DNA of 33,856 nucleotides, from assembly GCA_947313855.1 (NCBI GenBank), contig CAMZNS010000039.1, positions 1-33,856 of the forward strand, given 5' to 3'. The translations under genes and the position numbers were made by a program. Of the stretch, positions 1 through 7,130 are shown piece by piece. How positions within the stretch are numbered: position 1 is the first letter of the stretch; the number at the start of each line of letters is the position of its first letter. Origin of the DNA: an uncultured Deferribacteraceae bacterium (GTDB lineage: Bacteria; Chrysiogenota; Deferribacteres; CAMZNJ01). The notes below the pieces were generated by a model. That model made no database searches and was not told where the DNA came from. It saw only the letters and a list, made by a program, of their open reading frames with translations.

Positions 1-1
1 A

Positions 2-970
2 CTAGCGTTTACCCTGATCGTAAGGCTCACCAACCGCCTTAGGACCAACCGCCTTACCGCTAAACACTACAAGGGCGATAACCGTCAAAATGTAAGGAAG
101 AGCCCAGTAAACCTCTTTAGGAAGACTGCCTATCCAAGCGATACCAAGCTCCTTAGAAAGAGACGTGGAGTAAAGACTAAGTATCTGAGAAAATCCGAAA
201 AATAAACTAGCAGCCAAGATACCAAATGGACGCCACTTACCAAAGATAAGGGCCGCAAGGGCGATGAAACCAGTACCATGAATCGCCAAAACAGTATACT
301 GAGTGTTTTGAGTCAGTACCATGATACCACCTGCAAGACCAGCCAAACCACCAGAGGTCAAAACACCGATGTAACGCATCTTGTAAACACTAATTCCAAC
401 GCTGTCAACTGCCTGAGGATACTCTCCTGTAGCCGTCAAACGCAAACCGAATGACGTCTTGTAAAGCAAGTACCACGAAACCAACACAAGGAACAACGCA
501 ATGTACACAGTGAGGTAGATACCACTGAAAAAGGCATCACCAATGAACGGAATATCACGCAAAAACGGAACATCCATCTTGATAAAACCGCGAGTAAATG
601 TATCCGTACGCTCTTGACCAAAAATCGCATAAGCAATGTAGATGGTGATACCACCTGCAAAAATATTGATGACGGTACCCGAAATAATCTGATCAGCACC
701 AAGATTGATACTCAAGTAAGCATGTAGGGTCGACAAAAGGATTCCTGCCATGATGCCAAAGAGCAACGACATCCATGGAGCCCAGCCCGTGTAGGGCTCG
801 ATGAAGACAATAGTTGCGGCGGCGGTGAAGGCTCCAATGGCCATAAGACCCTCAAGACCGATATTTACCACACCAGAACGCTCCGAAAAGAGACCGCCAA
901 GGGCAGCAATAATTATAGGTGTTGAGTAGATTAGAGTTGAAGTGGTCATGGATTGTATTAATTCTATCAT
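2..970 (-). CDS. nupQ: Nucleoside ABC transporter permease (NupQ/YufQ-like, BPD_transp_2)
   Basis: A 322-residue polytopic membrane protein, one of two permeases of a BMP-type nucleoside importer in the inner membrane. It has the family's N-terminal signature GVVNIGLEGLMAIGAF (about residues 33-48), followed by roughly eight hydrophobic segments and a polar C-terminus. It is the last gene of the six-gene minus-strand operon that fits in the window. Its ATG directly abuts the TAA stop of the second permease, which implies translational coupling; AGGA lies 8 nt upstream of the ATG. The stop codon lies at positions 2-4, so the gene is complete although it touches the window edge. Family assignment is firm. 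Nucleoside rather than sugar or riboflavin specificity is inferred from the PnrA-like receptor in the same operon. Confidence 0.9.
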   Translation of the reverse strand: MIELIQSMTTSTLIYSTPIIIAALGGLFSERSGVVNIGLEGLMAIGAFTAAATIVFIEPYTGWAPWMSLLFGIMAGILLSTLHAYLSINLGADQIISGTVINIFAGGITIYIAYAIFGQERTDTFTRGFIKMDVPFLRDIPFIGDAFFSGIYLTVYIALFLVLVSWYLLYKTSFGLRLTATGEYPQAVDSVGISVYKMRYIGVLTSGGLAGLAGGIMVLTQNTQYTVLAIHGTGFIALAALIFGKWRPFGILAASLFFGFSQILSLYSTSLSKELGIAWIGSLPKEVYWALPYILTVIALVVFSGKAVGPKAVGEPYDQGKR

Positions 971-2074
971 TTAATCTGTCCTACCCATTTTTACTAAAAT
1001 TTTGGAAATATGCTTACGTGTTGCAATGAACACGATAATCGAAGCATAAATAATAATCGTAATAGATTTGGAGATACCATCCCCTTGCATGATCGGTTGG
1101 GATGCCTTTAATGCACCCAAAAGTAAGGCTCCGAGGAGCGAACCGACGGCAGTGCTACCGCCAATAAGGGCGACGGCGATACCATCGAAACCGTAGTTCT
1201 CAAAGTGGGAAAGTACGCGACCGTAGCCGAATGTTCCCGATACCAAAATAACGCCCGCAAGACCAGAAAATGCTCCCGCAATGGACATGGCTAAGGCAGC
1301 GTTACGTCGAGACTTCATCCCAGCGTATTCGGTGGCGTGGATATTGAAACCGACAGCTTTGAGCTCGTAACCAAAGGTTGTTTTGTTGATGATGAACCAG
1401 AAGATAACGATGGCAGCGATAACAACGATGAAGCCGTAGTGTAGGCGTGAGTTGCTTGTGAGCATCGCAAGGAAATCGCTACTCAAAAGGGCACCAGAGT
1501 TGAGCTTCACAGTTTTTATGCTATCTGAGCCGGGGAGCATCTTCAGGAGGAAGTTTGTGATATACATGGCGGCATAGTTGAGCATGATCGTGACAACAAC
1601 CTCGTGGACGTTGAATCGTGCCTTGAGGTAGCCGGGGATAAAACCCCAAGCCGCTCCTGCAAGGGTGCCACCCATGATAACTGTGGGAAGAAGAATATAA
1701 GTGGGGTAGTCAAGGTAGATGCCCAGGGCGGTGGCGGCGAAAGCACCCATGATTAGCTGACCCTCCGCACCGATGTTGAAAAGACCTGTGCGGAATGCGA
1801 AGGCAACTGACAGCCCTGTGAGAGTTATGGGCATGACATACACGAAGTATTCGCCAACACGACGAATACTAAAGGCGGGGCGATCGGTGCCAAGGTTGTC
1901 GAAGTTCACACCGAAAACCGATTGAATCAGAGCTTTATATAAATACCAAGGGTTCTCTTTGGAGATGAGGATGATGAGGCTACCAAGCAAAAAACCCATG
2001 ACAACAGCGATAATAGGGATAAGAATCTTGTGATTTTTGACGTCTGAAATGTACGCTCTAAGGTAGTGGATCAA
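971..2074 (-). CDS. nupP: Nucleoside ABC transporter permease (NupP/YufP-like, BPD_transp_2)
   Basis: A 367-residue membrane permease, partner of the downstream NupQ-like protein. A hydrophobic anchor near residues 18-37 precedes the conserved core, which contains GLFNIGAEGQLIMGAFAAT (about residues 91-109), the counterpart of the motif in its partner, and a later GGSTAVGSLLGALLLGAL segment. The start codon is TTG, overlapping the TGA stop of the ATPase gene as TTGA on the minus strand, with a G-rich Shine-Dalgarno (GGGGGTG) just upstream. Overlapping stop and start suggests coupled translation of ATPase and permease. The family is clear from the two signatures; the substrate is inferred from context. 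Confidence 0.9.
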   Translation of the reverse strand: MIHYLRAYISDVKNHKILIPIIAVVMGFLLGSLIILISKENPWYLYKALIQSVFGVNFDNLGTDRPAFSIRRVGEYFVYVMPITLTGLSVAFAFRTGLFNIGAEGQLIMGAFAATALGIYLDYPTYILLPTVIMGGTLAGAAWGFIPGYLKARFNVHEVVVTIMLNYAAMYITNFLLKMLPGSDSIKTVKLNSGALLSSDFLAMLTSNSRLHYGFIVVIAAIVIFWFIINKTTFGYELKAVGFNIHATEYAGMKSRRNAALAMSIAGAFSGLAGVILVSGTFGYGRVLSHFENYGFDGIAVALIGGSTAVGSLLGALLLGALKASQPIMQGDGISKSITIIIYASIIVFIATRKHISKILVKMGRTD

Positions 2075-3597
2075 AGGGCACCCCCTTCGCGAATACCTGC
2101 CATCATAAGACCCAGTTCGTTCTCATTAGTTTTGTCTGCGTCTACAATTCCCATAATTTCACCTTCGTAAATGACAGCGATTCTGTCGGAGAGATTGAGT
2201 ACTTCTTCCATTTCAAAGGATACCAGGAGCACAGCTTTGCCAGCATCACGTTCCTCAACTAAGCGTTTATGAATATATTCGATGGCACCGATATCGAGAC
2301 CACGTGTGGGCTGAGCAGCGATAAGCAGGGCGGGGGAGCGGTCTATCTCGCGTGCGATAATGGCTTTCTGTTGGTTACCGCCAGACATGGAGCGTACGAT
2401 GGTGCTACTTCGGTTGTTGCAGCGAACGTCGAATTCGTCGATTAGGCGTTCGCTCATCCGGTATCGTTCGTCGAAGTCGATGATTCCGCGTTTGGAGAGT
2501 GGTGCCTGAAAGTATGTTTGCAACGCAAGGTTTTCTTCAAGGTTAAAGTCTAGTACCAGCCCGTGTTTGTGACGATCTTCTGGGATGTAGCCGATACCTG
2601 CGAGTGTGCGTTCGCGAATAGATCTGTGTGCGAGATCTTTGCCACAGAGGCTGATGGTCCCCCCTTCGATGTTGCGTAGACCGGTGATTGCCTCTACAAG
2701 TTCCGACTGACCGTTGCCATCCACACCTGAGATGCATAGGATCTCACCGGCATGGATTTCAAGTGATAGGTTGTTGATGAGGTTAAATTTGCGGTTGTTT
2801 TTGACACTGAGGTTTTTGATGGCGAGGGTAACGTCACCGGGTTCGGAGTTTTTTTTGTCGACCTTGAAGCTGATTTCACGTCCGACCATCATCTCAGCCA
2901 TCTGTTTTTCGGTGGTGTCAATAGTTTCGACAGTGCCGACATATCGACCTTTGCGAAGGACGGAGCAGCGGTCGGAGACTTTCTTAATTTCGCTGAGTTT
3001 GTGGGTAATGAGTAGGATAGATTTGCCATGGGCGACAAGGCTTTTCATGATTTTCATGAGTTCGTCTATCTCTTGTGGGGTAATGGTGGCTGTGGGTTCG
3101 TCGAAGATGAGTATTTCGGCGTCACGGTAAAGCATTTTCAGTATTTCGACACGCTGTTGCATGCCCACTGTGATGTCCCGTATTTTTGCGTGGGGATCAA
3201 CGCTCAGCCCGTACTGCTGGCTAATCTCTTCGACACGTTTTGCTGCGGCTTGGATATCGATTCGACCCCAAGATTTTTTGGGTTCGATGCCGAGAATGAT
3301 ATTTTCGGTAACGGTGAAGCTTTCGACAAGCTTGAAGTGTTGGTGCACCATACCGATGCCGTAGGAGTTGGCAACGTTGGGGTTGGCGATGTCGACCTCT
3401 TCTCCACGAATACGGATAACACCTTCGTCGGGTCGATACAGTCCGAAAAGGATACTCATTAGTGTGGATTTGCCGGCACCATTTTCCCCTAAAAGTGCAT
3501 GAATTTCCCCTTTTCGTAGTCGCAAGGTAACATTGTCGTTGGCTTTAATGCCGGGGAACTCTTTCGTGATGTTTAGCATCTCAATAATATATTCCAT
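2071..3597 (-). CDS. nupO: Nucleoside ABC importer ATPase with two ABC domains (NupO/YufO-like)
   Basis: A 508-residue cytoplasmic ATPase with two fused ABC domains, as usual for RbsA/NupO-type importers. The first domain has Walker A GENGAGKST (about residues 38-46), a divergent signature DITVGMQQR, and Walker B ILIFDEPTATI. The second has a degenerate Walker A (GVDGNGQSE, lysine replaced), a canonical SMSGGNQQK signature, and LLIAAQPTRGLD in place of a normal Walker B glutamate. This asymmetry is typical of the family, so it is not a sign of decay. ATG is preceded by AGGG at good spacing and lies 8 nt after the yjjW stop. It should energise the two downstream permeases. Confidence 0.93.
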   Translation of the reverse strand: MEYIIEMLNITKEFPGIKANDNVTLRLRKGEIHALLGENGAGKSTLMSILFGLYRPDEGVIRIRGEEVDIANPNVANSYGIGMVHQHFKLVESFTVTENIILGIEPKKSWGRIDIQAAAKRVEEISQQYGLSVDPHAKIRDITVGMQQRVEILKMLYRDAEILIFDEPTATITPQEIDELMKIMKSLVAHGKSILLITHKLSEIKKVSDRCSVLRKGRYVGTVETIDTTEKQMAEMMVGREISFKVDKKNSEPGDVTLAIKNLSVKNNRKFNLINNLSLEIHAGEILCISGVDGNGQSELVEAITGLRNIEGGTISLCGKDLAHRSIRERTLAGIGYIPEDRHKHGLVLDFNLEENLALQTYFQAPLSKRGIIDFDERYRMSERLIDEFDVRCNNRSSTIVRSMSGGNQQKAIIAREIDRSPALLIAAQPTRGLDIGAIEYIHKRLVEERDAGKAVLLVSFEMEEVLNLSDRIAVIYEGEIMGIVDADKTNENELGLMMAGIREGGAL

Positions 3598-3605
3598 GTT
3601 CTACC

Positions 3606-4385
3606 CTATAAAATTTGTTTTATTCGTTGTATATTTTTCGATTTTGCAAATGCAACTAGTTGCGTCACCTCGTCGGCACTGGGTATTCGTCCTTCGATAA
3701 GTTTTGCCCTATCTTTGGTGAGCCCCCGTGCGTGCACTCTGATAATCTTTAGGAAGACGTTGGCATGGGGGTAGTCGCGAATTACGTCTGCGATGGTGCT
3801 TATTACCTCCTCGGCGTTATAAAATCCTTTGATGTAGACAAGGCGAATCTCCTCTACTTTGTCCATGCTTAGTAGGTGTCGCAAGTTTTCAACATGTTGG
3901 TTCAGGTTAACGAACTGATCGCCAGAAACGGGTCGAGCCCTGTTGACAGCGATTATGGTGTCTGAAAAACACAGATCACCAAGGTGGGTGCCAAGTCCTT
4001 TGATGTCGTATAAAAACTTATCGGTGGCACCTATGAGGCTGCCTATTTTTTCCAAGTCAAAAAAACCGTTGGTGTCTATGTAGCAAGTGAGTCCTAATGT
4101 GTGTGCTTCGTCAAAAAGTGCTTTGACGCTACGTGGGTAGAGGGTTGCTTCCCCCCCCGAAACGGTTATGCCCCTTATGAAGGGTGTGTTGTGGCGAATC
4201 TCGGTGATGAGTTCGTCAATGGTGTATGTTCTAGCATCAGCGTGGGTTGCAGGGATGGTTTCGGAGTTGTGGCAGTACAAGCAGTTTGCGTTGCACCCCT
4301 GCACAAAGATACTTGTTCTGTTCCCCACCCCTTCAACATTGGAGAAGGGGATGATACGATGAACAGGGAGTCTTAGCATCGCCAT
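3606..4385 (-). CDS. yjjW: Glycyl radical enzyme activase, YjjW family (radical SAM)
   Basis: A 259-residue radical SAM activase expected to install the glycyl radical on the YjjI-like enzyme encoded 2 nt upstream. The start of the protein (HRIIPFSNVEGVGNR) and the cluster motif C31-X3-C35-X2-C38 fit GRE activases; ITVSGGEAT (residues 73-81) supplies the SAM-binding GGE. E. coli YjjW, as I recall it, carries a ferredoxin-like insert with extra cysteines after the CX3CX2C motif. Here that insert is absent, making the protein about 30 residues shorter. The two glycines of GGE are encoded in an eight-G run (C run at 4151-4158 on the plus strand), a possible slippage site. ATG is preceded by AGGGAA. 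It could also be called a generic PflA/NrdG-like activase; the YjjW call rests on its neighbour and the IIPFS, ITVSGGEAT and VHARG segments. Confidence 0.85.
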   Translation of the reverse strand: MAMLRLPVHRIIPFSNVEGVGNRTSIFVQGCNANCLYCHNSETIPATHADARTYTIDELITEIRHNTPFIRGITVSGGEATLYPRSVKALFDEAHTLGLTCYIDTNGFFDLEKIGSLIGATDKFLYDIKGLGTHLGDLCFSDTIIAVNRARPVSGDQFVNLNQHVENLRHLLSMDKVEEIRLVYIKGFYNAEEVISTIADVIRDYPHANVFLKIIRVHARGLTKDRAKLIEGRIPSADEVTQLVAFAKSKNIQRIKQIL

Positions 4386-4387
4386 AC

Positions 4388-5905
4388 CTATTCCCTGAGC
4401 TTCCGATCGAAAACGTCAGCAACCTCGTTCGTACCCTTGCCAAACCAAGTGGTATCGCGTAATACCGCTTCACCATTGGTTGCACGCTCCACTTCGCTTT
4501 TCTTGACGAGGTAGCCTGTAACGCGGATGAGGTCGGTATTTTTCAAGTAGGGGGTAATGTAGCGGTAACCGCTGTCGAACGAGCCTTGGACAATATCGAG
4601 AATGGCATCGAGGTGATCAACGTAGGTTTGGTCAAAAGCGAAGAGGTCGCCAGTTCCTGAGGGGAAGTATTTGTGGAACTGTGCGGACTGTTTGAGGTGG
4701 TCAACGAGGGTGGGTTCCTGTCCAACGCGTATGCGGTGTGCAGGTGTGTTGTAGTTGTCTTCGTCGTGAAGGCTTGCACCAACCTGAGCGTGTAGCAGGT
4801 AGCGATCGTTGGTACGTTCCACGTATTTGCCGGGGTGAGCGTTGACCATTGTTTCCAGCGTTTCCATGATTTTGTGTCCGATCTCGTCACCGCGTTCGGA
4901 GGTGCCGAAGGTTTCGTCGAGCCCTTCCAAGCTGAGCATGCGATTGACAGCGTCGGCAAGACCGATGATGCCGAACATGGAGGTGAAGTTGGTGCGATGT
5001 ATGAATCCTTCTTTGACGAGGAAGCTAGTTTCGAAGAAGTTGGATTTTTCGACGATGAAGGTGTTCCGTTTGTCCATGATGGACAGCATTATATTTGCTA
5101 CCTTGGGGAGTACGTTATTGATAAGTTCGTTGGTGCTGTTGGCGGCTTTGGCAACAGTGCCTAGTCGGAGTCTGCTGAGAGTGTATCCGCCGCCGGCTAG
5201 TGGTAGTGCGTTGTAGCAGCTACAGAGGGCGTGTTCGCCGATGTCGCGGTTGTAGTATTGTACGTTGGAGAATGATGGTTTGGACACGAGCAAGCAAGAT
5301 TTTGCGGCAAGGCGAGCGAATTCCACGGATGTTTTGTCGGGGTCGTAGTGGAGTGTCATGTTGGGTGTTGGGTTTTCCAGTTCGATGACAGCTTGTAGGA
5401 TTAGTTTGCCTGCGAGGGTTTCGTATGGTCCTATGTCGGCGTGGCAGAAAGAGTCTGTGATTTTTTTGTCGATATGGTTTAGGAACCGTTTGATTTTGAT
5501 GTAGTCGGTTTCTGCATTTTCGATGAACGGATCGAGTAGTGTGTCAAGGTTGCCTATGAATACGGGGAAGGATGTGATTGACGGGACGTGTGAGTAGAGG
5601 ATGAGTAGTCCGTCGAGGCATTCGTCGAGGTTTTGTGGTGGTGGGAGTTCTAGGAATCGGCAGCCATTTTTTATGTAAACGTTGTAGTCGGGGACGATGT
5701 AGCGTGGTCGGTAGGCGGCATACCCCTCATTGAGGTCGCATATCATGTTGTTGTTGATATGTTCGAGTTCTTGAGGGGTGTAGCCTAAAATATCGATTGG
5801 GGAGAGGAGGCGTTCACTGATATTGGCTAGGGTAAATAGTTTTTGCTGATAGGTCAGCGTTTTGCTAGTTACGGTATCCATAATATCTTGTATGTTTGAT
5901 TGCAT
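4388..5905 (-). CDS. yjjI: YjjI-family glycyl radical enzyme (substrate unknown)
   Basis: A 505-residue protein with the hallmarks of a glycyl radical enzyme. The C-terminal RVTGYL motif places the radical glycine at G464, about 41 residues from the end. A CSC pair (C228, C230) in the middle supplies a candidate thiyl cysteine. Its length matches the YjjI family (about 510 residues), well below pyruvate formate-lyase or NrdD (about 700), and there is no ATP-cone, so anaerobic ribonucleotide reductase is unlikely. The activase follows immediately. ATG has a strong GGAGG 7 nt upstream. The reaction of YjjI is, to my knowledge, not firmly established. Lying between the receptor and the ATPase of a nucleoside importer, it may act on a nucleoside or deoxyribose-derived substrate; this is inference. 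Confidence 0.85.
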   Translation of the reverse strand: MQSNIQDIMDTVTSKTLTYQQKLFTLANISERLLSPIDILGYTPQELEHINNNMICDLNEGYAAYRPRYIVPDYNVYIKNGCRFLELPPPQNLDECLDGLLILYSHVPSITSFPVFIGNLDTLLDPFIENAETDYIKIKRFLNHIDKKITDSFCHADIGPYETLAGKLILQAVIELENPTPNMTLHYDPDKTSVEFARLAAKSCLLVSKPSFSNVQYYNRDIGEHALCSCYNALPLAGGGYTLSRLRLGTVAKAANSTNELINNVLPKVANIMLSIMDKRNTFIVEKSNFFETSFLVKEGFIHRTNFTSMFGIIGLADAVNRMLSLEGLDETFGTSERGDEIGHKIMETLETMVNAHPGKYVERTNDRYLLHAQVGASLHDEDNYNTPAHRIRVGQEPTLVDHLKQSAQFHKYFPSGTGDLFAFDQTYVDHLDAILDIVQGSFDSGYRYITPYLKNTDLIRVTGYLVKKSEVERATNGEAVLRDTTWFGKGTNEVADVFDRKLRE

Positions 5906-5946
5906 GAGGTGCCTCCGTTGTATTTTTGGCTATGCCACGCTACTAC

Positions 5947-6984
5947 CTACTGGCGATTGGATGGTAGGGATGGTACTTCGATTTCGCCAGCAATAATTTT
6001 AGCTTTTAGGTCGTCTACAAGTGTTAGTGTTTCAGCAGAAAGGTTGGGGTTGTTTTCGGGTAGACTAACGCCACCGTTTTCTAGTGAGAAGTAGATGGTT
6101 TGCCCACCAGGAAAGTTCCCTTCTTTTGTTTGTTTTGCAACAGTGTAGGAAGCGATGTCAACACGTTTCATCATGGAGACAAGGATGGCAGATTTGCCTT
6201 CAGCGTAGATACCGTCGTCGTATTGGTCTCTGTCCACGCCGATTGCCCAAACGTTTTGTCCGTTGATTCTGCGATCTTTTGCTTCTTTGATAACACCGTT
6301 ACCGCCACTGCCTGCTGCATGGTAAACAGCGAATGCACCTGCGTCAAACATTTTTGAGGTAATGGACTGTCCTTTGCCTGCATCAACGAAGTCGCCGATG
6401 TAGTCTGTAAGAACGACCATGTCGGGTGAAACCGCTTTGGCACCAGCTTCGAAACCGGCTTCGAACGCCCAGATGAGTGGGAATGATGCTCCGCCAACGA
6501 AACCGACAGCATTTTTGCCAGCTTTGAGAGCTTCACTTGCAGCGGCAGCACCGACGAGGAAGGAGCCCTCTTTTTCGGAGAAGAGTGCACTAGCTACGTT
6601 GGGTTTGTCGATTACGGCATCGATGAGTAGGAATTTTTGTGATGGGTAGTTGTCGGCAATTTGGGTGAGGGAGTCAACGAATAGGAAGCCGGTTGCGATA
6701 ACAAGGTCGTGTCCACTTTCGGAGAGGGTAGAGAGGTTTGGGATGTAGTCGGCGTCGGAGTTTGACTGTATGAAAGACTTGTCGGAGCCTGTTTCTTCAG
6801 CAAACCTCAATACACCTTCCCAGGTTCCTTGGTTGAAAGATTTGTCGTCAACGCCACCTGTATCGGTTACGAGTGCAACGGAGAAGGTGCGTTCGGCTGG
6901 TGTACTGCTCGTGCTGGATTTGCTACATGACACTAGCCCGAGTGCCAAAACAACGGATAGGGCTAAAAGTAAAGATTTCTTCAT
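5947..6984 (-). CDS. pnrA: PnrA/BMP-family purine nucleoside-binding lipoprotein
   Basis: A 345-residue receptor of a BMP-type ABC importer, first gene of the operon. The N-terminus MKKSLLLALSVVLALGLVSC is a lipoprotein signal with a lipobox ending at C20, followed by a Ser/Thr linker. The mature part has the ligand-pocket segment DTGGVDDKSFNQG seen in Treponema PnrA/TmpC, then GHDLVIATGF, GFVGGASFPL and AIGVDRDQYDDG, all characteristic of BMP proteins. ATG is preceded by AGGAGG. The gene lies 41 nt before yjjI, and the perfect promoter at 7032-7060 reads into it. It should be anchored to a membrane facing the periplasm and deliver purine nucleosides to the permease pair. Family certain; exact nucleoside inferred. 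Confidence 0.93.
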   Translation of the reverse strand: MKKSLLLALSVVLALGLVSCSKSSTSSTPAERTFSVALVTDTGGVDDKSFNQGTWEGVLRFAEETGSDKSFIQSNSDADYIPNLSTLSESGHDLVIATGFLFVDSLTQIADNYPSQKFLLIDAVIDKPNVASALFSEKEGSFLVGAAAASEALKAGKNAVGFVGGASFPLIWAFEAGFEAGAKAVSPDMVVLTDYIGDFVDAGKGQSITSKMFDAGAFAVYHAAGSGGNGVIKEAKDRRINGQNVWAIGVDRDQYDDGIYAEGKSAILVSMMKRVDIASYTVAKQTKEGNFPGGQTIYFSLENGGVSLPENNPNLSAETLTLVDDLKAKIIAGEIEVPSLPSNRQ

Positions 6985-7031
6985 GAATGAATGTCCTCCT
7001 AAAATTTATTGGTAAAATAATCTACCGCCTC

Positions 7032-7060
7032 ATTATAAAAAACTTGTTTATTTTTGTCAA
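7032..7060 (-). promoter_or_regulatory. Consensus sigma-70 promoter of the pnrA-yjjI-yjjW-nup operon
   Basis: On the minus strand there is TTGACA (plus-strand 7055-7060), a 17-bp A/T-rich spacer and TATAAT (7032-7037). This is a perfect match at both hexamers with optimal spacing. It lies about 48 bp upstream of the pnrA ATG, leaving a short leader that ends in AGGAGG. A perfect palindrome AAGCATGCTT (7059-7068) overlaps the upstream edge of the -35 box and could bind a regulator, but one 10-bp palindrome may be chance. Strong constitutive transcription is expected unless repressed. Confidence 0.85.
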
Positions 7061-7130
7061 GCATGCTTTTAGATTGAGGGGTATTTTTCTACAAATGGTT
7101 GAGGTGTCAAACGTGTTGGTTTCGTAGAGA

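Noticed and set aside
2714-3462. Plus-strand frames opposite the nucleoside ATPase gene
   Set aside because: Shadows of a strongly conserved two-domain ABC ATPase; no domains, signal or ribosome binding site.
4388-5905. Anaerobic ribonucleotide reductase NrdD with NrdG
   Set aside because: Too short (505 residues), no ATP-cone and no C-terminal zinc cysteines. Length and the activase type fit YjjI/YjjW.
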